Shown here in pieces: positions 1-8,777 of a stretch of DNA of 64,000 bases. Both the position numbers and the translations under genes were made by a program. The notes under the pieces are model-generated. The model was not told the DNA's origin, made no database searches, and saw only the letters and a program-made list of their open reading frames with translations. Within the stretch, counting starts at the first letter, position 1. Each line of letters begins with the position of its first letter. The stretch is from assembly GCA_014163555.1 (NCBI GenBank), contig JACJGO010000015.1, positions 1 through 64,000 on the forward strand, read 5' to 3'. Origin of the DNA: Flavisolibacter longurius. Lineage in GTDB: Bacteria > Bacteroidota > Bacteroidia > Chitinophagales > Chitinophagaceae.

Positions 1-172
1 TGTTCATCACATCCAGGCTCACGTACGGCCCCGTACCCTGCAAGAGCGGATTTTGCTCCCGAAGGTCCGAGGCAATCACAGCCGACTCCCCATATAGCCT
101 GCGCAAAGCCAGCGTCAGCTCCACCCCTATCTGACCCGAGGCCCCAATCACTAATATTTTCTCCTTCGCCAT
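1..172 (-). CDS. NAD-dependent epimerase/dehydratase, L-threonine 3-dehydrogenase-like (3' end outside window)
   Basis: Only the first 57 codons lie in the window; the gene runs off the left edge. The start codon is complementary to 170-172. The N-terminus reads MAKEKILVIGASGQIGVELT, a Rossmann beta-alpha-beta with the GxxGxxG dinucleotide-binding motif (GASGQIG). It continues with LTLALRRLYGE and ASDLRE, where the acidic residue at the end of the second strand favours NAD. This arrangement resembles the short-chain-type L-threonine dehydrogenases of Bacteroidota, which oxidise threonine to 2-amino-3-ketobutyrate. Another extended-SDR epimerase cannot be excluded from so short a fragment. It lies 66 bp downstream of the kinase gene on the same strand, so co-transcription is possible. 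Confidence 0.7.
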   Translation of the reverse strand, partial: MAKEKILVIGASGQIGVELTLALRRLYGESAVIASDLREQNPLLQGTGPYVSLDVMN

Positions 173-238
173 GAAATAAATACGATCAAGATAATTATTG
201 AATCCAGGATTGAAACAAAAACTAAACAATTAAAGCGG

Positions 239-1282
239 CTAACAGAACCTGCCGAGACGGGGCTCTTTTTCCAGTAACCGTTCGAGCAAGACCAATTGGT
301 TTTCTGCCCTTACCCTGTTGTGGTTTTCGTAGCGGGCACCATAATAGCTATCATCGTTCAGGTGGTCCGTTAAAAAACGAAGCGCCTGCATGTAGATCAT
401 GTATTTCCCGGCGTAAAAGAAACAGCCTTTTTCAGCTTCTGTCAGCTCGTCTTTCATCTCCGAGTAGTAGCCTTCCACCAGGGCTTTGTAGAAATCTTCC
501 CGCACTACAATCTTTGAAAAATCTCTTTCTTCTTCGCTGACCGGTGAGAGATAAGTCCGCATCATGTCGCCAACATCGGAAATAAAATAGCCCGGCATCA
601 CGGTATCCAGATCAATCACACACATGCCTTTGTTGTGTTCATCAAACAATACGTTGCTGATCTTTGTATCGTGGTGGGTAACCCGCAGTTTGAATGCAGC
701 GTTATTCCGAATAGCTTCATATTGCTGCACAATGTCGTTGTAGCCAAGCAGCTCTTCTATCATCAGGTGACAGGCTTCACGTCGCTGCTGGTTACCGCCC
801 TCCAAGGCCTGGAGAAACTGCCGGAAACGCAGGGATAAATCATGGAAAGACGGAATGGTAATCTGCAGCTTCGAAACATCCATCCCCGATAGCATCCGAG
901 TAAAGCGGCCAAACTGCCGGGCTGCTTCAAAAGCCTGCTCGGGATAATCCGCCACATCTTTCGAATGCGAACCTTCCACAAAAGGAAAGAGGCGGAAAAA
1001 GCCTTCATCCTTCAGATAAATCATTTCGCTGCCATCGCTGGAAGCCAGCGGTGCAATAAAGCAATAATCCGGGTGATATGCCTTCAGGTATTCGGCAATC
1101 AGCCGGATATTATGAGCGATACTGCCCGGTCTGGGAAACACCACATTATTTACCCGTTGCAGGATATACCGGTTGTCAGGAGTTGTGATCTTCCAGGTAC
1201 TATTAATCAGTCCGCTGCCAAACGACTCCATCGTCAGCGACTCTTCGTGTAATCCATATGCAGGCAAAACAGACTGCGCCAT
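239..1282 (-). CDS. APH-fold sugar kinase, N-acetylhexosamine kinase (NahK)-like
   Basis: This 347-aa cytoplasmic protein has the aminoglycoside-phosphotransferase/choline-kinase fold. Visible motifs are an N-terminal nucleotide loop (ESFGSGLINSTWKI), the ATP-binding lysine-equivalent region (YILQRVN), the catalytic Brenner-type motif VTHHDTKISNVLFD and the metal-binding CVIDLDTVMPG followed by DVGDMMRT. The HHDTKxxNVLFD and IDLDTVMPG signatures are those of the NahK-like branch, which phosphorylates GlcNAc/GalNAc, rather than of antibiotic-modifying enzymes. An operator-like pair in its 557-bp upstream region matches the pair between the nagB and nagP genes of this window, supporting a role in amino-sugar use. 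Whether it phosphorylates C1 (NahK, AmgK) or C6 cannot be told from sequence. Confidence 0.75.
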   Translation of the reverse strand: MAQSVLPAYGLHEESLTMESFGSGLINSTWKITTPDNRYILQRVNNVVFPRPGSIAHNIRLIAEYLKAYHPDYCFIAPLASSDGSEMIYLKDEGFFRLFPFVEGSHSKDVADYPEQAFEAARQFGRFTRMLSGMDVSKLQITIPSFHDLSLRFRQFLQALEGGNQQRREACHLMIEELLGYNDIVQQYEAIRNNAAFKLRVTHHDTKISNVLFDEHNKGMCVIDLDTVMPGYFISDVGDMMRTYLSPVSEEERDFSKIVVREDFYKALVEGYYSEMKDELTEAEKGCFFYAGKYMIYMQALRFLTDHLNDDSYYGARYENHNRVRAENQLVLLERLLEKEPRLGRFC

Positions 1283-1839
1283 TCGTGTTCTATTCTTTTT
1301 GGGTGATCAACGGAGCAGAGGATTTGTTATCAGTGCGTTTTCACCCGGGCCAAAAACACACCACCAAAACACTTGCCTCAATACTCATTACACATCATCA
1401 AACTTTATCATTCAAAGTAAATACCAGTTTATGGCACTTACAACCTCCGGCAGTGAATTCCGGATGGGCCATTTTTTTGCTCCAGTAAGAAAAGGTCTTT
1501 TCCCGTCAACCATAATGCATCTGCAAATTTTCTATTCCACGTAATCCCTGACCATGGTTTCTGAAAGTGAAAAGTAGTGAAACAAACTACACTGTTACCA
1601 TGCAATCGTTTGTGCTATTTGGTGCAAACGATTGTGCAAAACGCATTGTGCATTGGAACGCTGCAATGTGGCACCAAAACCAGTTTCAACTTCTTATCAT
1701 TCGCTGTTCTAACGTGCGTTTCAAATAAGCTATTCCACATCATAAAACCGATTCTATTTGGGTCAACTTTGTTTATATTTTCCAATCAGTTTTTCTTTTT
1801 ACGGCTCAACTCCTATTTCTTCTTCGTGGTGGATCTACC
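1283..1839. other. 557-bp intergenic region upstream of the kinase gene
   Basis: No convincing gene is seen; short ORFs in this stretch have low-complexity, Phe-rich translations. It separates the 3' end of the long PUL operon from the kinase gene and carries the operator-like pair at 1601-1637, with a looser third copy at about 1634-1651. The kinase promoter probably lies here, but no clear Bacteroidota -33/-7 pair was found. Confidence 0.6.
1601..1637. promoter_or_regulatory. Paired LacI-type operator-like sites upstream of the kinase
   Basis: TGCAATCGTTTGTGC (1601-1615) and GTGCAAACGATTGTGC (1622-1637) contain the mutually inverted cores CAATCGTTTG and CAAACGATTG, with core starts 22 bp apart. 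The same two cores occur in opposite order at 26919-26957 between nagB and nagP. The central CG flanked by AT-rich arms is typical of LacI-family operators. The binding protein is not shown by the sequence; the LacI-family gene at 22834-23871 is the nearest candidate. Confidence 0.6.
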
Positions 1840-2622
1840 TTAAAGCTTCCACGCTGCATTCTCCGCACGTTTGTATTCTTCCGGTGTGAACCTCCGGGAT
1901 GTTTTCCGCCACCGTCCGTTCATTCGCTCTTCTTTTACAACAATCAGCACAACAGTTACCTTTTTATTCGTGCTGTTGGTCTTCCTGATCTTTTCTTCTG
2001 ACGGTTTTACACCCGGCGGCAATGGCATGTGAATGCGCTGGTCACCAGCCACAAATCCCACCGTTCTTTCCCGCACCGAAAGAGAAAACACATGTTGCGG
2101 CTTGCTACCGTCCCATTGGTATTCTTCCCGAACATCTCGATCAGAAGCTGTATAACGGACCACCAGCCTTTTCGTAACGGTATCCACTCCTGCCCCTGTT
2201 ATGGCAACGCTTTTTAACCGTTTGTGAAGAGGCTGCAGTTCAAATCGCTTTGCATCCTTCCGGTACTGGTAAAACAAGAGCGTTCTCCTTGAAGCCAACA
2301 GCAGGTCGCTATACCCGTCAAAATCAAAATCCACAAAACGCAACGGTGCCTGTTTGTACACCGATGCCGGACCGCCTTCTTTTAACTGCATTTCTGCCGG
2401 GTAAAGCAGTACCTGGTCTTTGAAATGAATGGTCTGCAAAAAGACATTCCCCGACTTTTCACTGATTTTCACATAACCGGCACCGTTACATATCCCCTGA
2501 CCACATTCGGCCATGACGATTTCTGCGGCAAACCGGTTCAGCGAATCGGCAAGCGTAAATGTAAACTGACCGAAATGCATGTTAGGCACCAGGAGCAAAA
2601 CAAGAAAAAGAACCCTGACCAT
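1840..2622 (-). CDS. Secreted protein of unknown function, FG-GAP/XAC2610-like
   Basis: This 260-aa protein opens with a signal peptide (MVRVLFLVLLLVPNMHFGQ). The middle contains RFVDFDFDGYSDLLLAS, an FG-GAP/VCBS-like calcium-loop motif (DFDFDGYSD) of the type found in secreted beta-propeller or XAC2610-like proteins. The C-terminal 60 residues are lysine- and arginine-rich and look non-globular. It lies 96 bp downstream of the phosphatase/LamG gene on the same strand, at the 3' end of the PUL run, so it may be co-transcribed; the larger gap leaves this uncertain. No enzymatic motif is visible. Confidence 0.6.
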   Translation of the reverse strand: MVRVLFLVLLLVPNMHFGQFTFTLADSLNRFAAEIVMAECGQGICNGAGYVKISEKSGNVFLQTIHFKDQVLLYPAEMQLKEGGPASVYKQAPLRFVDFDFDGYSDLLLASRRTLLFYQYRKDAKRFELQPLHKRLKSVAITGAGVDTVTKRLVVRYTASDRDVREEYQWDGSKPQHVFSLSVRERTVGFVAGDQRIHMPLPPGVKPSEEKIRKTNSTNKKVTVVLIVVKEERMNGRWRKTSRRFTPEEYKRAENAAWKL

Positions 2623-2718
2623 CTTCCGGCCTGTTTACACATCAACAAAAACAATCAGCCCAATGCACAATCAACGGCAGGCCTTCGCAAATCGCAATGA
2701 TTCTCTGCCGCACCGCCA

Positions 2719-4449
2719 CTATATTTTCACAAATTCAATTTCATACTGCTGCAGCCAGGTGGCACCTTCCAGTCCCCAGTTGCTATTGGCCGGAATGCGC
2801 AACCAGTAAAGCGTTGTAGAAACAAGGTCCACGCTCTTCACCAGCAGGCTTTTCCGCGAAGCATCGCCAGTAACGGGTGATACGGAGCAAGGCAGGTCCT
2901 GGAGGCTTTGCCACTGAAAGCCGCCCTCCAGGTGAAAGCTGGTACTTTTTCCAGGTGCCAGGTTGCGGAACGAACTGCCAAAGCCATCGTTGCCGGGCCA
3001 AAAGCCAATCAGGTTATTGTATTTGGTATGGGTTGAAATATCCTTCAGGCATTGCGATTGCACAATCTCATCATCGGTCAATGCGGTGTTGAAGATCATC
3101 ACGTCGGCCGCATAAAAATCGACGGCTGGCATACCCGGATCGGCCTGCCATCCCAAGGTAAGGGGCGAAGCCGATTCAATGGAACCGCCGTTATTGTAAA
3201 GGCCTGTAATTTCGGTTTGACTAAACCGTACCCCATCGCTGTACCGGCGCAGCCAACGCTTGCTGGCACTGTCGGCAAAAACAATGGTGATGGTATGCCA
3301 TTGGTTGTCGAACACCGTTGGAGCGGTTCCCTGAATCCTTTGTTCGCCACTGGTGGTTGATCGCACTGAAATAGCCCAGTTGCCTCCTGCCGAGAACATT
3401 GACCAACCCGGCGTAGAAGGCCAGCGATCCGTTTTGGAGAAAAAGTGCGGATAATAACCCGCCGTGCCTTTCACTCTAACCTGAACGGTTTGCTCGCCAC
3501 GGCCAGGATTGTACAAGCCACCATCTTCATGCACCTGTGCCCGGATAACACCGGCATCCCTTCCTTTCAGTTGTACCCCGGAAAAAGCCCCGTTTCGGGT
3601 CAGCTCCGTGGGCTTCATGTTTTCGTTATAATAAAACGAAAAAACATTGGTCTCCTGCGCTGATGAACCGCCATGGGTTTTGCCATTGCCGCCATGCGTT
3701 CCGGTCACAATCACCAGCCACTCTTCTGATTTGTTGTATTCGGGCCGTGCCTTCAGCGCTGTCATGATCTCTCCGAGATAGCCGTCCACTTTCATCACTG
3801 CTTCCCTGTAAGTAGCCGACGTAGCCGAAAACGCATCCGTTTTGCCGGCAACGGCCGGACTGTTGAAATGCACAATCATCAGGTCAGCATTGGTGTTCTT
3901 TAACCGGTTGACGGCCGAATCTTTTGCCGCCGCATCGCTCTGCACCAATACCTTGCTTTCCACCTCAGGAACCAGGCGGTTCAGCAGGTTACCCCACTGA
4001 CTGATAAAAACCGTTTTCAGGTCGGGCCGCGAAGAAGAGAGTATGTAGTTGAAGAACGAAGGATAAGACCTGATTTCACCATGCTCATCGCCACCCGGCG
4101 CCTGCGTGTAAATAAACGTGCTGTCGGCTATGGAATGACGACCATATGATATGCCCGTCATGAGTGTTTTCCACGAAGCTGCACTGGTGGTCACCTCATC
4201 GGAAACCGACTCCCAGGAATATTTGCTGTGCGCCTTCATGCCTTCCAGCACCGGTGCCTGGAGGGCTTTGTACTCACTACCAACGGCTCCGTCAATCCCG
4301 ATCACCAGCACTTTGCGGGCAGAGAGTTTTACCGTATCCCCTGCTTCTTCAAAATATGGAGGCGGATCGTAATAGCGTTTGCACGAAGGCATAACCAGCA
4401 GCAATCCGGCCAGCAAGGATAAAAAGCCTGTCGCGATCTTTATTTTCAT
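2719..4449 (-). CDS. Lipoprotein with alkaline-phosphatase-like domain and LamG/concanavalin-like domain (copy 1)
   Basis: This 576-aa protein has a lipoprotein signal (LLVMPSC, then KRYYDPPP). Residues about 45-270 resemble the alkaline phosphatase/nucleotide pyrophosphatase fold: a first metal Asp in VLVIGIDGAVGSE, a Thr-containing nucleophile-like region (SWKTLMTGISYGRHS), and a late THGG...THGG region where family enzymes carry DHG. Residues about 310-460 form a LamG/jellyroll domain (WHTITIVFADS, SPLTLGWQAD), followed by a C-terminal module of the DUF4983 type. It is a likely surface lipoprotein of the PUL. The paralog at 6996-8753 shares the whole architecture. Phosphatase activity is doubtful because the DHG aspartate is replaced by Thr; glycan binding is an equally good reading. 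Confidence 0.75.
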   Translation of the reverse strand: MKIKIATGFLSLLAGLLLVMPSCKRYYDPPPYFEEAGDTVKLSARKVLVIGIDGAVGSEYKALQAPVLEGMKAHSKYSWESVSDEVTTSAASWKTLMTGISYGRHSIADSTFIYTQAPGGDEHGEIRSYPSFFNYILSSSRPDLKTVFISQWGNLLNRLVPEVESKVLVQSDAAAKDSAVNRLKNTNADLMIVHFNSPAVAGKTDAFSATSATYREAVMKVDGYLGEIMTALKARPEYNKSEEWLVIVTGTHGGNGKTHGGSSAQETNVFSFYYNENMKPTELTRNGAFSGVQLKGRDAGVIRAQVHEDGGLYNPGRGEQTVQVRVKGTAGYYPHFFSKTDRWPSTPGWSMFSAGGNWAISVRSTTSGEQRIQGTAPTVFDNQWHTITIVFADSASKRWLRRYSDGVRFSQTEITGLYNNGGSIESASPLTLGWQADPGMPAVDFYAADVMIFNTALTDDEIVQSQCLKDISTHTKYNNLIGFWPGNDGFGSSFRNLAPGKSTSFHLEGGFQWQSLQDLPCSVSPVTGDASRKSLLVKSVDLVSTTLYWLRIPANSNWGLEGATWLQQYEIEFVKI

Positions 4450-4487
4450 ACTTGTTTTTTTTCAGTTCAATGTTTCTTAAAGCTTGT

Positions 4488-6938
4488 TCAGGGATGAATC
4501 ACATCCACTTCGGCCAATGCTGCAAACTGGTTATTCGAAAACACATCGGCATTGGAAGGCACGGTAAGCCTGAAATATCGGAAGGATGCGGTGGCCGGCA
4601 GGCTTTTCACCTGCGGTAGTTTGGTTTGTGCCAGCGCAAACGGACTTCCGGCGACTGCTGTCCAGGAAACCCCGTCTGTACTGGTTTCAACGCGGACATT
4701 TTTAATATTTGTTGTAAGGCTTTGCCGTTGGGCGAAAACAAAACCTTTTACCGGCAACGTCTGTTTCATGTCATAGGTTAATACATGCGGCGGCACCGCT
4801 GCAGACCCCGACCACCTGGAATGCCAGAAGGTATTGATGTTTCCGTCAATAGTAGCTTTGGCATACCCGTTGGTAGGTCCTTCACCGCCAGCTTCCTCAG
4901 AACTGAAGCCAACCGTCCAGTTGCCTTTGTAGTAAGGATCCGGGGCTTTCAATACATCCACCTCCGCCAGTGCGGCAAATTGGCTCCCGTCATAAACATC
5001 AGCATTGGAAGGCACCGTCATCCGGAAGTACCGGCAAGTAATGGCTGCGGGAAGACCTTTTGTCTGACCTTCTCTTGCGCTTGCCAGTAAGAAAGGACTG
5101 CCCGCTACAGCTGTCCAGTTAGTGCCGTCATTGCTGGTTTCTACCCGCAGGTTTATAATGTTCCGGCTAAGCGACTGGCGCTGAGTGAATACAAAGCCAT
5201 TTATCGATAAGGATTTGCCCATATCCACCACCAGTACATGTGGCGGAGCGCCGCCACCGGTTGACCAGCGGGAGTGCCAGAAGGTGTTTACATCACCGTC
5301 AATGATCGTTTTGGCGTAGCCATTGACAGGGCCTTCGCCACCCGCTTCTTCGGAACTAAAAGAAGAAACGGTCCAGTTGCTTTTTGCATACGGATCAGGA
5401 TTGAAGACAGCATCGCCACCGGTGCGGGTGAGCGGGTTGTATTCCCATATCTTTTGGCTCATCACAGGGTATTGCTGCATTTTTGTAAGCGAGATATTAC
5501 TGATAGCTATCCCCCATGCTTTAAAGAAAAAACTCCAGTCGTGTTTTGTATACTCGCAGAGAGCTTCATAAACAAAATCACGTTTGTCCTGGTCCGTTAG
5601 GGAGATGCGCTTTGCCCTTCTTGTCCGTTTGTACAGCTCTGTCATAAAGCCCCAGCTATCGTAGTTCATACCCGCCGGCACCTTATCAAAAATCTGGAGG
5701 AAGGGTGTTAGTCGTGCAAAGGGGTCATTGATCCGACTGTCAGTGCCATCAAAGTTTTTGGATGCATTGCCGTCTTTTGCAAAATTCAGTGCATTAGGAA
5801 TGGCACTGGCCAGTGCCGGATGTTTGGGCGGCCAGGCTTGGGGTATCTGTGCCTGCAGGCGATTGGCCACTTTAAAGGCAAAAAGGTTATTGGTTGTTTC
5901 ACCCAGCGAGCTCCAGCTCCAGTAAGAAGGTTGCTGGTTGTTGTGGCCAATCTCGTGATAATAGCCCCAGTTGCCCCCGCCATCGATCATGGCTACGTTT
6001 CCAATGCCATCGTACCAGGAATAATCATTTTGTGCCACAATGGGAAAACCACTGTGCCCGTAACCAACCACCGGCTTGATATCAAGCACTACACGCCAGG
6101 GCAACAACGGGGCTTTGTCCACCGGGTCTGCTGGATTTTCTACCAGGCCTTCCCATTCGTAAAAATCATATTTGATGATGTTGTCCCATTCCTGCATAGC
6201 GGTTGTGGCATCGGTGATAGGACGGCTTAGCACATACTCGCGGGGCACCACAAATATCATGTTCTCACTGCGCAGCTCCAGCCAGGGAACGCAGGAAGCC
6301 TGCACGGCGGCTTTCCATTCTTCGTTGGTGGTTTTGCCCAACACAAAATCAGGCGACTTTACCACGTTGCTGAACGTTAGGTTAACCGGTGTGGCAATAG
6401 GGCGGCCGGCAAAAATGTAAATATGCCCGCCATAAAGATTGCGCAGGTAATTGCGCCCTGGCGCCAGTTGCGTTCGGGTGTAAATAATGGGGTCGCGGGG
6501 CGGCGATTGCAAAGCGCTGAGATTATCCGTCCAGGCGCCAATCTGTGCCGATAAGGAATAATCACCCATGGGTACATCGATAGTCACCAGCTCGCCGGGA
6601 GCAGCATACAAACCCGTGCTGAACTGGGGCTGCGGCGGCACGTTGATGCGCAGCTTTTCACCCACATAATTGTAATCCAGGTTCAGGGTAAGCTGCTGGT
6701 TTTGCAGCCGTGGTTCGTCAGCACAAATAAGACCGGGAAACACCCTTGCCTGTGCATATTTGCTTACGTCCACACCCTTGTTGGAGGTGTCCACGGTCAC
6801 ATTCGGCACCGGTTCCCCATCGCCGGGAGTTCCGTCTGTGTAGTTAAAATCATTCTTCTTCTGACAGGCGATCAGTATTCCTGTCAGCAGGAAGAAGAGG
6901 CTCATTTTTTTAAACAGAACAAGTTTTTGCATGTTCAA
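4488..6938 (-). CDS. M60 (enhancin/mucinase-like) metallopeptidase lipoprotein with two discoidin domains
   Basis: This 816-aa protein begins with a lipoprotein signal (LTGILIAC, then QKKNDF). Its peptidase core carries the gluzincin motif H328-E-I-G-H332 in WGYYHEIGHNNQ, with the third ligand-type Glu at E347 (SLGETTNN), matching the M60 pattern HExxH(8-28)E. M60 peptidases of gut Bacteroidetes cleave O-glycosylated mucin-type proteins. The upstream region (about 60-300) matches the usual N-terminal beta domains. Two near-identical F5/8-type C (CBM32-like) domains follow at about 515-655 and 668-813, each starting with NWTV and containing SSEEAGGEGP, TFWHSRW and FAALAEVDV. It sits in the PUL between the two phosphatase/LamG paralogs and indicates a glycoprotein substrate. 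Confidence 0.88.
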   Translation of the reverse strand: MNMQKLVLFKKMSLFFLLTGILIACQKKNDFNYTDGTPGDGEPVPNVTVDTSNKGVDVSKYAQARVFPGLICADEPRLQNQQLTLNLDYNYVGEKLRINVPPQPQFSTGLYAAPGELVTIDVPMGDYSLSAQIGAWTDNLSALQSPPRDPIIYTRTQLAPGRNYLRNLYGGHIYIFAGRPIATPVNLTFSNVVKSPDFVLGKTTNEEWKAAVQASCVPWLELRSENMIFVVPREYVLSRPITDATTAMQEWDNIIKYDFYEWEGLVENPADPVDKAPLLPWRVVLDIKPVVGYGHSGFPIVAQNDYSWYDGIGNVAMIDGGGNWGYYHEIGHNNQQPSYWSWSSLGETTNNLFAFKVANRLQAQIPQAWPPKHPALASAIPNALNFAKDGNASKNFDGTDSRINDPFARLTPFLQIFDKVPAGMNYDSWGFMTELYKRTRRAKRISLTDQDKRDFVYEALCEYTKHDWSFFFKAWGIAISNISLTKMQQYPVMSQKIWEYNPLTRTGGDAVFNPDPYAKSNWTVSSFSSEEAGGEGPVNGYAKTIIDGDVNTFWHSRWSTGGGAPPHVLVVDMGKSLSINGFVFTQRQSLSRNIINLRVETSNDGTNWTAVAGSPFLLASAREGQTKGLPAAITCRYFRMTVPSNADVYDGSQFAALAEVDVLKAPDPYYKGNWTVGFSSEEAGGEGPTNGYAKATIDGNINTFWHSRWSGSAAVPPHVLTYDMKQTLPVKGFVFAQRQSLTTNIKNVRVETSTDGVSWTAVAGSPFALAQTKLPQVKSLPATASFRYFRLTVPSNADVFSNNQFAALAEVDVIHP

Positions 6939-6995
6939 TCCATTTATTTTGGTTCTCTCTTTTCTTGAAGGTTGTACCCGTCCTTTTTTCTGCGC

Positions 6996-8753
6996 TTATC
7001 CTTTTACATCAGAATAACCGGGCACCCAGCTTTTACCGTCCAGCAACCAAGAAGGCGGCGCAATTACACCCAGCCATTGATAGATCTGGAAGGCCACGTC
7101 CACGGAATTGGGAACGGTGAGGTAGATGCTTTCCGAAATGCTTGGACATACGGTGGAAGTAATGTCGCTGAACGATCCCGGGTTGTAACTGTCAACCGTC
7201 ATGTGGTTGTTATGACCGCTCAGGTCGTGCATGATCTTATCGGGAGTAACCGATGTAGCAGGCCAGAATCCGAGTAGATTATTACGGTAAGGGTCATCCG
7301 CCGCAACATCTGTTTTGCAGAAGTTGGCCGCAATGTAGTCGGCCGGAAGGGCCGTGTTGTACAAGCGAATGTCAGTGATGCGAAAATTGTTTGGACTGTA
7401 GCTGCCGCCATTCCGTGATCCGGAAATAAAGCCAGCAGTCAGGGGGGCCGGGCTGCTCATGTTGCCCCAGTCAGCAATGTTGGTGCGGCCCGAACTGGGA
7501 ATACCATCAGTGTAAACATACACGTTCCGTTGTGTGCCTTCCATACGAACAACTGCGGTCAGCGTATGCCACTGGTTATCGGCTACTACCCCACCAGCCA
7601 CCTGCCGGTTACCGGCTCCTGCCTGGCTCATATTGATCATCCAGATATTGCCTTCGAGGAAAAATACCCAACCTACCTGGCCGCCGGCAAAACTGGCTCG
7701 CTTTCCCAATATAGCCGGGTAATAATAGCCACCCGGCGGGATCTTCACTTTGCACTGGATGGTGTATTCTCCTGTGGCTCCCATGTCGATGTTGGTTTGC
7801 GGGTTCAGCACACGGGAGCGGCTGGTTTCCTGGTCAACATAAAGCGGTGTGGTGCCCACGTACGGAATGATGGTAGAAGGCTTGGCCGGGTTCTGGCTTA
7901 AAAAACGAGGGTTGTAGTTTATAAAGAAAGTATTGTGATTGGTATCGTTGAAAGCGTTCCATTGCGCACCTGATGGTGGTGCGAACGTTGTATTGCTGCC
8001 TTTGTTGGAGGTGATCAGCACCATCCAGTTTTCGTTGGAAAAATTTTCACGGTTTCGCATTGCCGTAAGGATTTCGCCGATGTAGGCATCAACCTGCAAA
8101 ATGGCGTTTTTATACCCAGCCGATGATACTGAATAACTGGCTGCTTTGCCGGCTTCATCCACGCTGCTGAACTGCGCCATTACCAGGTCGGGATTGCCGG
8201 TGGCAAGTTCTGTTACCACGGCATCTTTTACGGCGGCATCATTACCCAGGCTTTCTTTTTTGCTGGCATCCGCTGCCAGGTTGGTGGCCAACGTCTGCGA
8301 AGTAGTAAAGGCCACTGTACGCAACGCCGGCTTTTCCTGTTTCAGCCGGGTAAACAGCGAGGGATAATCAACCAGGCTGTTGCCGGAAAAATCATCTGTG
8401 GTCACCTTGTGCTTCTCACTGCCAGTACCTGTAAGCAAGGTGGCCCAGCCATCGGCATTGCTCACCTGCCCGTTCGTAAAGCTGTTCAGCGCATCCCAGG
8501 AATAAATGGAAAAGTCGAGCAGGCTATTCATGGTTGGCGGCAAGGCCGCTCTTACTTCGGAGCCCACCGCACCATCCACGAGGATCAGCAGGGTTTTGCG
8601 CTGATTGGCCGCCTGCTCGGTTCCGGTCCCCTCCTCCTTGTTCCGCGTATCCGGAAATGGTTTGTTGCAGGAGGCTGCCAGGAGAACCAGGGCGGCCAGA
8701 AAACAGGCAAATGGACTGAAGCCTGCTTTGCATCCGATAACGATTTTTTTCAT
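6996..8753 (-). CDS. Lipoprotein with degenerate alkaline-phosphatase-like domain and LamG domain (copy 2)
   Basis: This 585-aa paralog of the 2719-4449 product has the same order: a lipoprotein signal (LLAASC, then NKPF), a phosphatase-like domain (TLLILVDGAVGSEV; DGWATLLTGTGSEKH), a LamG domain (WHTLTAVVRMEGTQ; PAPLTAGF) and a C-terminal module around LLGFWPATS. At the place of the late metal motif (DHG in active enzymes, THGG in copy 1) it has ITSNKGSNTT, so both Asp and His are gone. It is therefore probably not a metal-dependent phosphatase and may be a binding protein. It lies 57 bp upstream of the M60 gene and 24 bp downstream of the delta-60 lipoprotein gene, in the same operon. Confidence 0.75.
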   Translation of the reverse strand: MKKIVIGCKAGFSPFACFLAALVLLAASCNKPFPDTRNKEEGTGTEQAANQRKTLLILVDGAVGSEVRAALPPTMNSLLDFSIYSWDALNSFTNGQVSNADGWATLLTGTGSEKHKVTTDDFSGNSLVDYPSLFTRLKQEKPALRTVAFTTSQTLATNLAADASKKESLGNDAAVKDAVVTELATGNPDLVMAQFSSVDEAGKAASYSVSSAGYKNAILQVDAYIGEILTAMRNRENFSNENWMVLITSNKGSNTTFAPPSGAQWNAFNDTNHNTFFINYNPRFLSQNPAKPSTIIPYVGTTPLYVDQETSRSRVLNPQTNIDMGATGEYTIQCKVKIPPGGYYYPAILGKRASFAGGQVGWVFFLEGNIWMINMSQAGAGNRQVAGGVVADNQWHTLTAVVRMEGTQRNVYVYTDGIPSSGRTNIADWGNMSSPAPLTAGFISGSRNGGSYSPNNFRITDIRLYNTALPADYIAANFCKTDVAADDPYRNNLLGFWPATSVTPDKIMHDLSGHNNHMTVDSYNPGSFSDITSTVCPSISESIYLTVPNSVDVAFQIYQWLGVIAPPSWLLDGKSWVPGYSDVKG

Positions 8754-8777
8754 ATTGCTTGAACGTTTTTCGTGTGT

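Noticed and set aside
239-1282. Aminoglycoside resistance gene
   Set aside because: The fold is APH-like, but motifs such as HHDTKISNVLFD and the operator shared with nagB/nagP fit a sugar kinase.
1577-1843. 88-codon ORF upstream of the kinase
   Set aside because: It runs over the operator-like sites and has a low-complexity Phe-rich translation.
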